In this document: positions 26,158 through 32,895 of the stretch, one piece after another
Layout of the letters: each line of letters opens with the position of its first letter
Numbering within the stretch: position 1 is the first letter of the stretch
NCBI GenBank assembly: GCA_002773945.1
Contig: PEZT01000008.1
Location: forward strand, 1-37,836
Length of the DNA stretch: 37,836 nucleotides
Source of the DNA: Candidatus Beckwithbacteria bacterium CG10_big_fil_rev_8_21_14_0_10_34_10
GTDB lineage: Bacteria > Patescibacteriota > Microgenomatia > UBA1400
Direction of reading: 5' to 3'
Notes under the pieces: model-generated
The model's database searches: none
The model's input: only the letters and a program-made list of their open reading frames with translations
What the model was told of the DNA's origin: nothing
Translations under genes and position numbers: made by a program

Positions 26158-27358
26158 GAAAAACTTATACCTTAATTTAAATATTTCTCTAATAGGCATT
26201 AAAATTATAACACAGAGAAAAGACATTAAAATCTTTCTTAAAAATAAATACTCAGACTATGTTATTAGTAATGAAGAATATCTAACCAAAAAAAACAAGT
26301 ATAAAATATTTTTAAATATAAATAATAAACCTAAAATTAGGGAGGAAAAAAATAATTTTTATTTAGACTATCATTCTCCCAAAATTTTTTTTACTGGATT
26401 TAATGACCGCTTCCGGTCAATTTTTTCCAAAATTTTAGTAAATGAGAGAGGGTTATTACTTCACGGTTCCTGTTTGGTTAAAAATAGTAAAAGCTATATT
26501 TTTATTGGTAAAGAAGGGGCGGGCAAGTCAACTATTAGGAAAATTTGCTCCCAATTAGTTTGTTTGGGAGATGATACGGCGGTTGTTAGAAGAATAAAAG
26601 GTCAATGGTTTTCTTTTGGTTCTCCTTTTTATCAAAAAACTAACTTAGCTTATCCTAATTTAAAAAAAAGAATTGGGGGAATCTTTTTGTTATCCAAGGC
26701 AAAATTTAATTTAATATCCCAGCTTAGTTTTAAGAGTAGAATTAAAATTTTATTAGATAATTACCTTGGCAATTTTAATAACAAAATCTATAAAAAAACT
26801 AACCATAATTTTCAAAGAAAAGTTTTTGATAATATTTTGTCCCTTGTTTTTTCAGTAGAGGTTCAAAAATTATCTTTTAAAAAAGACCGCCTTTTTCTGA
26901 AGCTTTTAATAAATCAGCCTAAGTTTAAAAAAACTAAACAGAATAGAAACAAAATTCTTTCAAAAGTTAACAAACTGGCAGCAGCTAAAAACAATTTGAG
27001 TAAATTAAGCTGGATAAAAGCAGTTGGTGATTTGTCTTTTTTAGAAAAATGCAAAGTAATTAACGAATTAAGCTGGGAATTTGAAATCGGAAAAGGTCTG
27101 ACAATTAAAAAAGCCGCCGCAGTTTTCAGCAAGCCTGATTTTAACTCTGCCCATAAAATTATTGTAGATAAGTATTTAAAAAAGCTAAATAAAAACAGCC
27201 AGAAGATTTTAAGTACAAGCTTTATTGTGATTAAAAAAGGAGAGGATTATGAAATTATAGATGGTAATCATCGGGCAATCGCCATCTGGAAATATTTAAA
27301 TAAATTTGGAAAAACAGGGATATTCTTTTTTCTTTTAGGAGAAAAAAACAATGATTAA
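26156..27358 (+). CDS. HprK-like kinase fused to a ParB/sulfiredoxin-like domain
   Basis: 400 residues. The middle part looks like the HPr kinase/PEPCK-type P-loop fold: LLHGSCLVKN (101-110), Walker A FIGKEGAGKST (116-126) and CLGDDTAVV (136-144). These are seen in HprK-related kinases linked to PqqD and nucleotidyltransferase genes. About residues 280-395 look different: YEIIDGNHRAIAIWKY contains the DGNHR box (369-373) of the ParB/Srx/SerK superfamily, where it binds or uses nucleotide. The N-terminal 80 residues may be a degenerate substrate-binding region. The fusion is unusual. It overlaps the PIG-L gene by 8 bases and begins in a CATG shared with the divergent peptidase start. Substrate unknown: a peptide, a sugar or serine are all possible. 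Confidence 0.68.
   Translation: MKNLYLNLNISLIGIKIITQRKDIKIFLKNKYSDYVISNEEYLTKKNKYKIFLNINNKPKIREEKNNFYLDYHSPKIFFTGFNDRFRSIFSKILVNERGLLLHGSCLVKNSKSYIFIGKEGAGKSTIRKICSQLVCLGDDTAVVRRIKGQWFSFGSPFYQKTNLAYPNLKKRIGGIFLLSKAKFNLISQLSFKSRIKILLDNYLGNFNNKIYKKTNHNFQRKVFDNILSLVFSVEVQKLSFKKDRLFLKLLINQPKFKKTKQNRNKILSKVNKLAAAKNNLSKLSWIKAVGDLSFLEKCKVINELSWEFEIGKGLTIKKAAAVFSKPDFNSAHKIIVDKYLKKLNKNSQKILSTSFIVIKKGEDYEIIDGNHRAIAIWKYLNKFGKTGIFFFLLGEKNND
26164..26169 (-). promoter_or_regulatory. -10 box for the S26-type peptidase gene
   Basis: TATAAG on the minus strand ends 6 bases before the ATG at 26157, again leaderless spacing. A second, perfect TATAAT lies further upstream at 26204-26209 and could give a 40-base leader. 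Either supports the ATG at 26157 over the upstream in-frame starts at 26226 and 26199. Confidence 0.4.
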
Positions 27359-28172
27359 AAGAATTGAAGTTCAAGATTTTATTAATAAAACTAAGAATAA
27401 GCAAAATCTAATTCTGGGTATATTTGCCCACCCTGATGATGAAGTTCTTAATATGGGTGGATTGATTATAAAAGCAGTTCAGAAAAACATTAAAGTAGTT
27501 TTGATCTGTCTTAGCAGGGGAGAAAAGGGGATTACGAGTGATTTATATAAGAATAATATTGACGTAATTAGGAAAAAGGAGTTTTTTCAAGCGGGGAAAA
27601 TATATGGCCTTGAGCAAAAAGATTTAAAAATTTATAATTTTCCTGATGGCCGGTTTTTTTATTCGCAAGATAAGCTAGAAAAAAAGTTACTTAATTTACT
27701 TTTTAAGTATCAACCTTCAGTAATAGTAACCCATGATCCCTCTGGTAAAACTTATCACCCTGATCATATTACTACAAGTATAGTTCTTAAAAAAATAATT
27801 TCCCGGAATTTTTTAGGGAAGACTAGGTTTTATTACTCTGTTTATTCTTCTTTACAAAGAAAAACATATAAAAATCTTAATAAAAACATTTATCAAAGCA
27901 ACTTTCCGCCTGATTTTAAAACCATGCCTAAGCCGGATTACTGTTTAAAGCTTAATAATAAAGATATTGAAATTCAAAAAAAAGCCTGTCTTGCTTATAA
28001 AAGTCAGAGACTTTTTCAAAACCTTAGCCTTGACCTTGATTTATGGCTTAATTTGTTGTTTGATAAAGAATATTATCACTTGGTTAAACTGCAGGAAAAA
28101 TATTTATTTAAATTTAGAAAGTATAAATATAAGGAGGTGAATTTTAAAAATGAAAGCCAAAAAAAAACCTAG
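27351..28172 (+). CDS. PIG-L/LmbE-family zinc deacetylase
   Basis: 273 residues. The zinc motif AHPDDE (26-31, with His27 and Asp30) follows LILGIF, CLSRGEKGITSD is the usual next piece, and THDPSGKTYHPDHI (127-140) supplies the third zinc ligand, His139. The family removes acetyl groups from N-acetylglucosamine-containing glycolipids, mycothiol precursors, antibiotics and similar molecules. An AGGAG run 8-12 bases before the ATG is a good ribosome binding site. It overlaps the kinase gene before it and the PqqD gene after it, so the three form one operon. The substrate may be an amino-sugar glycan or a sugar on a modified peptide (inference). Confidence 0.85.
   Translation: MIKRIEVQDFINKTKNKQNLILGIFAHPDDEVLNMGGLIIKAVQKNIKVVLICLSRGEKGITSDLYKNNIDVIRKKEFFQAGKIYGLEQKDLKIYNFPDGRFFYSQDKLEKKLLNLLFKYQPSVIVTHDPSGKTYHPDHITTSIVLKKIISRNFLGKTRFYYSVYSSLQRKTYKNLNKNIYQSNFPPDFKTMPKPDYCLKLNNKDIEIQKKACLAYKSQRLFQNLSLDLDLWLNLLFDKEYYHLVKLQEKYLFKFRKYKYKEVNFKNESQKKT
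28131..28140 (+). promoter_or_regulatory. Perfect Shine-Dalgarno of the PqqD-like gene
   Basis: AAGGAGGTGA, a full ten-base match to the anti-Shine-Dalgarno, sits 9 bases before the ATG at 28150 and inside the end of the PIG-L gene. It points to strong independent translation of this small protein. The same ten bases precede the candidate peptide on the other strand. Confidence 0.8.
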
Positions 28173-28485
28173 TAAAGTTTTTTCTCAAATTTCAATAAAA
28201 AGAAACAAATCAGTAATTTTTAAAGATGTAGAGGGCTTAGTTTATATTTTAGACCATAAAACAATGACTTTGAAAACTTTAAATGAGCTAGCTTCTTTTA
28301 TCTGGAGAGAGCTTAAAACCCCCCAGACAATTGAAAAATTAGGAGAGAAAATTTATAAAAGCTATGAGAGTAGTAAAAAAACAATTTTAAAAGACTTGAC
28401 TGCCTTTATTAAACTTAAACTTAAAGAAAAAGAGTTACAATATTGTAATTGTAAGAAAACTAAATTATCAAAAAACAACTCTTAA
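28150..28485 (+). CDS. PqqD-family peptide-binding protein (RiPP recognition element)
   Basis: 111 residues, typical of a stand-alone PqqD protein with short extensions. The family pattern is clear: a strand pair around SVIFKDVEGLVYILDHKTMTLKTLNELASFIWREL, then a helix start TPQTIEKLGEKIYKSY, then a long helix ILKDLTAFIKLKLKEKELQ. PqqD-type domains fold as a small winged helix-turn-helix that grips the leader of a ribosomal peptide and presents it to a modifying enzyme, often radical SAM. It overlaps the deacetylase gene by 23 bases. A candidate precursor peptide is encoded convergently 100 bases downstream. The Cys pair near the end (YCNCKK) is unusual and could bind metal. Confidence 0.82.
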   Translation: MKAKKKPSKVFSQISIKRNKSVIFKDVEGLVYILDHKTMTLKTLNELASFIWRELKTPQTIEKLGEKIYKSYESSKKTILKDLTAFIKLKLKEKELQYCNCKKTKLSKNNS

Positions 28486-28584
28486 AATCTGGCTTTTTTA
28501 AGTATGGGGATAAAATCTTTTAACTTCCAAATTATTGATATTAAGTTTAATTATTTAATCTGAAAGCTTTAAAAAATTAGTAAT

Positions 28585-28665
28585 TTAAGTGTCAGAGCTA
28601 GGGTCTACGGTTTTGATTTTAATTTTTTCTACTTTTTGATTAGGTTTTTTATATGGTTTTTTCAT
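28585..28665 (-). CDS. Candidate RiPP precursor peptide (26 residues)
   Basis: A 26-codon ORF starting MKKPYKKPNQ, with a Lys-rich middle (KIKIK at residues 14-18) and ending DPSSDT. Y5-x-x-P8 followed by basic residues and Thr19 resembles the Tyr-x-x-Pro...Thr leader pattern recognised by PqqD-type domains, as in lasso peptide leaders. The Leu and Gly of the full lasso motif are absent. Residues 20-26, rich in Asp, Ser, Thr and Pro, would be a short core offering phosphate- or sugar-accepting side chains. There is no Cys. A perfect ten-base Shine-Dalgarno lies 10 bases upstream and a TATAAT box further up. It sits in the only sizeable gap of the region, facing the PqqD gene. The ORF and its signals are seen; the RiPP role is inference. 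Confidence 0.6.
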   Translation of the reverse strand: MKKPYKKPNQKVEKIKIKTVDPSSDT

Positions 28666-28675
28666 TTTAAACTTT

Positions 28676-28685
28676 TCACCTCCTT
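28676..28685 (-). promoter_or_regulatory. Perfect Shine-Dalgarno of the candidate precursor peptide
   Basis: On the minus strand this reads AAGGAGGTGA, identical to the site before the PqqD-like gene, with 10 bases to the ATG at 28665. In a window where most start codons have weak or no Shine-Dalgarno, this is strong evidence that the short ORF is translated. Confidence 0.75.
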
Positions 28686-28709
28686 AAATGATGTTAAATC
28701 TTTTACGAT

Positions 28710-28715
28710 ATTATA
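28710..28715 (-). promoter_or_regulatory. -10 box for the candidate precursor peptide
   Basis: A perfect TATAAT on the minus strand, 44 bases before the ATG at 28665, would give a leader of about 35-40 bases containing the Shine-Dalgarno. The -35 region is a run of A and T with no match. The rest of the gap up to the divergent glycosyltransferase start at 28777 is AT-rich. A TAATAT at 28759-28764 could serve that gene. Confidence 0.45.
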
Positions 28716-28776
28716 TACTGTTTTTTAATATTATTTTTTATTAGTTCTAAATTAAGAGTAATATTTTTAAATAATA

Positions 28777-29679
28777 ATGTCAAGCAAAGATATCCTATCA
28801 GTAATAATTATTACTTTTAAAAGAAATGGACTTTTACAAAAATGTTTAGAAAGTTTAGTTTCCCAATTATCCTTAACGGAGGAAATTGTAATTGTTGATA
28901 ATTATAAAAAGGGTTATGCCAAAAAAATTTGTCAGAACTTTAAAAAGAAACTTAAAATTAAATATTTTTATGAACCTAAAAAAGGACCTTCTTATGCTAG
29001 AAACCTAGGTTTTAAAAAGTCTAAAGGCAAAGAGGTGGTTTTTTTAGATGATGATTGTTTGGTTTGTAAAAATTGGCTTAAGAAAATAAGGTATTTATTA
29101 GATAGTAATCCAAGCGAGAATTTGATTTTTCAAGGCAAAATTAACCATATTTTTGAAGTTCAAAATTCTTTGTCTAATTTTTTTTATTGGCAGAATGAAA
29201 ATGCCTGGCAGGAGATAAAAGCAGGCCCATCATGGAATCTTTCCAAAAATTATCTAAACTTTATTAATGCTGGTAATTTTTTTGGAGAAAAAAGAGTTTT
29301 TTCCCAATTGGACTGCTTATTTGATGCCCGGCGTTTTCCATACATTTGTGAAGAAAAAGATTTGGCTTACAGATGTCAGTTAAAAGGAATTGGAATAGTC
29401 TATGCTCCAAAAGCAGCTGTTAATCATATTAAAGACAAACCAACGCTGAGAAAATTAATAAAAAGGAGCTTTATGACTGGTAAAAAAGAAGCCTTATTAG
29501 AATCAAAATATAAAATTGAAGATAAAAAAATACTAAATCTTTTTAAAGCTTATTTTAATAACAATAAGTATAAAAAAACAAAATTAGGAATTAGGCTTTG
29601 GTTCTACTTTTTTGTTAAAAAAATCTTTCTAATTTTGGGAAAAAATTGGGGAAGGATATTTAACTCTGAAACAAGATAA
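28777..29679 (+). CDS. Family 2 (GT-A) glycosyltransferase
   Basis: 300 residues. LSVIIITFKRNGLLQKCLESL opens the GT-A fold, IVIVDN (37-42) binds the nucleotide, GPSYARNLGFKKSKGKEVVFLDDDC gives the DDD metal motif (91-93), and ICEEKDLAYRCQLKG provides the ED catalytic-base motif. A GNFFG acceptor loop is present. It transfers a sugar from a nucleotide donor, acceptor unknown. It is divergent from the candidate peptide gene (112 bases between the starts) and convergent with the nucleotidyltransferase, 15 bases away. Either a glycan role or peptide glycosylation is possible. Confidence 0.85.
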   Translation: MSSKDILSVIIITFKRNGLLQKCLESLVSQLSLTEEIVIVDNYKKGYAKKICQNFKKKLKIKYFYEPKKGPSYARNLGFKKSKGKEVVFLDDDCLVCKNWLKKIRYLLDSNPSENLIFQGKINHIFEVQNSLSNFFYWQNENAWQEIKAGPSWNLSKNYLNFINAGNFFGEKRVFSQLDCLFDARRFPYICEEKDLAYRCQLKGIGIVYAPKAAVNHIKDKPTLRKLIKRSFMTGKKEALLESKYKIEDKKILNLFKAYFNNNKYKKTKLGIRLWFYFFVKKIFLILGKNWGRIFNSETR

Positions 29680-29694
29680 AAGCAAACATTCTTT

Positions 29695-30819
29695 TTAGGA
29701 ATTAGGTAAAAAGGGTAATTGGGGATGTTTTAGTCCAGCCTTGAGAACAAAGCCTAGTATTTTCGGTCGTAAAAGTCTTTTGATGGGCAATTTTTCACTT
29801 AAAATGATTTTAATAAAAAAAATGTCTTTTTTTATTTTTTGAAATTTTTTGTTTTGAGAATGCCAGACTTTAAGGGGTGGAAAGATGGCAATTTTTTCAG
29901 CGGAAAAATAGGGAAGAAGAACTTTTGTTCGAAAGGGGATTTTAGCAGCTTTTTTAAGGCCTAAAGGGAAAGGAAGCCCAAATATTTGGTTACCTAGAAA
30001 TAAAGTAAAAAGAGAGATGTTTTTAGCTTGGTAGCGGCCGGACAGAGAGATAAAACTTTCCCAGTTAACCTCTTTATCATAGCAGGTGGTAAATTCAATA
30101 ATGTCAAAAAGGTTGCGTAGGCCTTTTAACAAGTCATTTGTCCAGAAATGGATGATAAGAGAAAAAAGAAAACATTCCTTTGAAAGTTTGTAAAAATGGG
30201 TTTTCTTGTCTTTTTGGCAATTTTTTAGTAACTCTTTGGTTAATTTGTAAAGACTTTTTTTATTAAGAATATTGAACTCGTCATCGGTAAAAGGCCAGGC
30301 TAATAAAAAATGAAGGTCAATGATAGTTTTATTTTCAGGGTGGGAGAGGGTTACTTCTTGTATATATTTTTTTTTAATAGAATAACCTTTTTTTTGAAGA
30401 AAAGTACTAATTTTTTTTAATTTACTTTTTTCAACCAATAAATCAAGATCAGATCCGGTTATATATTGTTGATGAAAAATCATTTTCTTATAAAAAGAAA
30501 AATCAGTTAAGTTAACAGCTTTTATTTTTTTCTGCTCTAGAAAACGAGAAATATCATTTTTTTCTTTTTCCAGTAAAAGAGAATTACAAAGTGAATATTT
30601 TTGGAAGTTATGTAGTTTTTTAATGGTTATTTGGCTGATTTTTTTTTGGCAGATTGGGCATTTGAGAAAGTGAAAAAGAACAAAAACTACTTTATTTTTT
30701 ATGGCAGTTTGCAATAGTTTTTTTTCATTTATAGGAAAATAGTTAGAAGTCGGGCATTTTTTTAACCGATGTCTTAGTAGGAAAATTAATAGTCTAGATA
30801 TTTTTGTTTCTTCAGTCAT
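29695..30819 (-). CDS. PF14907-like nucleotidyltransferase
   Basis: 374 residues. ITGSDLDLLVEKSKL (120-134) carries the GS-x-D-x-D core of the nucleotidyltransferase fold (D124, D126), and TIIDLHFLLAW (165-175) gives the third Asp (D168). This arrangement, with an all-helical N-terminal part and a long C-terminal helical half, matches the uncharacterised nucleotidyltransferase family found next to HprK-like kinases and PqqD proteins in lasso peptide and exopolysaccharide loci. It may transfer a nucleotide or phosphate-containing group to a peptide or sugar. It overlaps the upstream glycosyltransferase by 8 bases. An N-terminal CPIC pair could bind metal. Confidence 0.7.
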   Translation of the reverse strand: MTEETKISRLLIFLLRHRLKKCPTSNYFPINEKKLLQTAIKNKVVFVLFHFLKCPICQKKISQITIKKLHNFQKYSLCNSLLLEKEKNDISRFLEQKKIKAVNLTDFSFYKKMIFHQQYITGSDLDLLVEKSKLKKISTFLQKKGYSIKKKYIQEVTLSHPENKTIIDLHFLLAWPFTDDEFNILNKKSLYKLTKELLKNCQKDKKTHFYKLSKECFLFSLIIHFWTNDLLKGLRNLFDIIEFTTCYDKEVNWESFISLSGRYQAKNISLFTLFLGNQIFGLPFPLGLKKAAKIPFRTKVLLPYFSAEKIAIFPPLKVWHSQNKKFQKIKKDIFFIKIILSEKLPIKRLLRPKILGFVLKAGLKHPQLPFLPNS

Positions 30820-32005
30820 TAAATTTGTAGGGAAACTCTTTTTTAAGAATTTGATCTATTTTTTTAAATTTATTATTTGGACTGTTATCAAGGGTTATTT
30901 TTTTCTGTTTTCTTTTATATTTTTCCGGCCAGCCGTTTTTTAAAATTATTTTAATTTCTTTTTCAAAAGCCTTAGCATTATTAGCAATTTTAATAAAGGG
31001 TTTTAAGGGTTTTAAAGCTTCTATGGGAGTGGAAATTAAGGGTTTTCCCCGAGCAAAAAACTCAAAAGTTTTCATTGGGTGGCAAAAACGAGCCGCTTCG
31101 TTTTTCATATTATAAGGAATTATTCCAATATCTAGATGATCAAGGAAGCCAATTAATTCTTTTTTGTTTTTTTGGGTTATAAAATAAATGTTTTTCTTTT
31201 GTTTTAGTTTTTCAAGAGTTTTTTTAATGGGAATGGTTTTCTCCAAATTATTATCTAATAAGCTGGAACCAATAAAAATAAATGACCAAGAAGGATTATT
31301 GGAAGTAAGTTTTTTTATCAATTTAAAATCTAGCCGGTGATTTATGTTGCCGGTAAAAACAATTCTTGGGGCTGGAATTTTTTTAAATTCTTCAGGTAGG
31401 AGACTTTTAGGGGTTTTTAAAAAAAGATTAGTGTTGGTCACTCCTTGAGGGACAGAGAAGACTTTAGGATGGAATTTAGCTTTAATTTTTTTTAAAACAG
31501 GAGAAATAGTAAAAACAATATCCACTTTTTTAAGAAGTTTTTTTTCTTTGTTTTTTTTGTTTTTGTCTATTTTAGGGTGAGGGGATGAGTGAAAATCAAC
31601 GCAGTCATAAATGGCTAACTTTTCTCCTAATTTACCAACTAGGTTTTTAAAATTAGGGTAGAAAATCCAGAGGATTGGTTTTTTACCAATTAATTTTGAT
31701 ATAAGCTTGATTTGAAAATAAACTAGTTGATAATTAATTTTAGCTATTAAAGAAACACGCTGAAAAGGAAGAAGATGAATAATGGGGAAGTAGACTAAAT
31801 TTTTGTTGAGGGTTTTTACTTTTTTTGTAAATTGGCTGAATTTTTTTTTGTTAGTTAAAAGTTTAAAAATAGTTGTTCCCTGCCAAAGTCTTAAAATAAT
31901 TACTTTGTTTTTATTACTTAAAAATTTAGCTGTTTGTTCTTCAAAATCTGCCGGAAACCCCTTTGGTAAAAAAATAGGTATAATTATTAATTGATTTTTT
32001 AACAT
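30812..32005 (-). CDS. Glycosyltransferase, GT4-like (GT-B fold)
   Basis: 397 residues. IYDCVDFHSS (the acceptor-domain Asp pattern), then KKVDIVFTISPVLKKI, then a C-terminal GT-B half with RIVFTGNINHRLDF, WSFIFIGSSLLDN, DIGIIPYNMKNEAARFCHPMKTFEFFARGKPLISTP. The last stretch is the donor-binding region, with Glu in KTFEFFA. The pattern matches uncharacterised GT4-like transferases of surface polysaccharide loci. It resembles the 35305-36489 enzyme in the same motifs, so the two are probably distant paralogues. A purine run GGAAAG 9 bases before the ATG may be the ribosome binding site. It is transcribed with the nucleotidyltransferase and divergently from the DUF4330-like gene. Confidence 0.78.
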   Translation of the reverse strand: MLKNQLIIIPIFLPKGFPADFEEQTAKFLSNKNKVIILRLWQGTTIFKLLTNKKKFSQFTKKVKTLNKNLVYFPIIHLLPFQRVSLIAKINYQLVYFQIKLISKLIGKKPILWIFYPNFKNLVGKLGEKLAIYDCVDFHSSPHPKIDKNKKNKEKKLLKKVDIVFTISPVLKKIKAKFHPKVFSVPQGVTNTNLFLKTPKSLLPEEFKKIPAPRIVFTGNINHRLDFKLIKKLTSNNPSWSFIFIGSSLLDNNLEKTIPIKKTLEKLKQKKNIYFITQKNKKELIGFLDHLDIGIIPYNMKNEAARFCHPMKTFEFFARGKPLISTPIEALKPLKPFIKIANNAKAFEKEIKIILKNGWPEKYKRKQKKITLDNSPNNKFKKIDQILKKEFPYKFND

Positions 32006-32051
32006 TTTTTTAAACTTTCCTAGTTTCCCCTGGAGCTTCTTATTATTTTAG

Positions 32052-32081
32052 TTGATTTTTAAAGGAAAGGAAAGTTATAAT
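32052..32081 (+). promoter_or_regulatory. Promoter of the glycosyltransferase operon
   Basis: TTGATT (32052-32057), an 18-base spacer and a perfect TATAAT (32076-32081). The -10 box overlaps the upstream in-frame ATG at 32080, so that codon cannot be on the transcript. The box ends 7 bases before the next ATG at 32089, which is therefore the likely leaderless start. Confidence 0.65.
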
Positions 32082-32088
32082 GAGGCCT

Positions 32089-32895
32089 ATGAAGGGAATT
32101 AGATTTAAAAAATATTTTTCCAAAATTGGCCTTTATGATATTTTAGTTTTTTGTCTTGTTTTGGCATTTTTGTTTTTTTTATCTTTTTATTTCAGGGAAA
32201 AACCTACCTGGGTGAAGGTAGGGATTAAATTATCATCATCTAATTGGTGGTCAAGAGGAACAATTCCTCCTTATTGGTTAGCTGACAGTATTGAAGTTGG
32301 CGATCAGGAAATTGGTGCCTTTAATAAAGTATCAGCTCAAGTCGAAGATATTCAGGTTTTAGAAACAACAGAAGAAATAAAAGACGTTTATTTGAAATTA
32401 AAAATTAAAGCTAATTTTAACAAAAATAAGCAGCAATATTCATTTAAAGGTCAAACAATTAGTGTTGGATCTCCCATGGAGCTTCATTTAGGTGACAGTT
32501 TTGTTCAAGGATTGATTACCTTTGTTCAGCAAGAGGAAGGAATAGCAGAGGACTTAATTATTTCTGGAAAAATTCTTAATGTTTTTCCCTGGGTATTAGA
32601 ACCAATTGAGATAGGGGATAAAATGAAAGATGGTCAGGGAAGGGTGATTGCTGAAGTTTTGGAAAAACAAGTAACTTTGGCAGATTACCTTAGTACCGAC
32701 TGGCAGGGAAATGTATATATTAAAAAAAGACCTGATAGAAGAGATGCATTTTTTAAGATTAAAGTTAGGGTTTCTAAAAGAGGTAGTACTTATTATTTCC
32801 GCCAGGAGCAAAAGGTGAAGGTAGGAGAAGAGCTTTATATCCAATTTGAAAATGGAGAATTAGATTATTTAAGCATAATAGCAATAGAGAAATGA
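32089..32895 (+). CDS. Membrane-anchored DUF4330-like protein
   Basis: 268 residues from the ATG at 32089; the in-frame ATG at 32080 lies within the promoter. A short cytoplasmic start (KYFSKIGLYDILVF) runs into one membrane segment (about 15-38), followed by a beta-rich outer region with two related halves: DSIEVGDQEIGAF and EPIEIGDKMKDGQG. Each half contains a strand of the SVGSPMELHLGDSFVQG type. This agrees with DUF4330 proteins, which often sit beside glycosyltransferases, though I assign it from memory of the pattern. It is the first gene of a six-gene operon and may organise or regulate glycan synthesis or export. Function unknown. Confidence 0.55.
   Translation: MKGIRFKKYFSKIGLYDILVFCLVLAFLFFLSFYFREKPTWVKVGIKLSSSNWWSRGTIPPYWLADSIEVGDQEIGAFNKVSAQVEDIQVLETTEEIKDVYLKLKIKANFNKNKQQYSFKGQTISVGSPMELHLGDSFVQGLITFVQQEEGIAEDLIISGKILNVFPWVLEPIEIGDKMKDGQGRVIAEVLEKQVTLADYLSTDWQGNVYIKKRPDRRDAFFKIKVRVSKRGSTYYFRQEQKVKVGEELYIQFENGELDYLSIIAIEK

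Noticed and set aside
26204..26209. Perfect TATAAT as the main promoter for the S26-type peptidase with a start at 26199
   Set aside because: Transcription from it would begin at or after 26199, so that ATG could not be used. It may still act as a second promoter for the ATG at 26157.
28481..28502. Hairpin CTTAAAA...TTTTAAG after the PqqD gene as an intrinsic terminator
   Set aside because: The stem is seven A-T-rich pairs with a long loop and is followed by TATGGGG, not a T run, on the plus strand.
28585..28665. Classical lasso peptide precursor
   Set aside because: The full Y-x-x-P-x-L-x-x-x-G-x5-T leader is not met, the core is only about seven residues, and no lasso cyclase or B2 transglutaminase-like protease is in the window. 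A different RiPP-like class is kept as the hypothesis.
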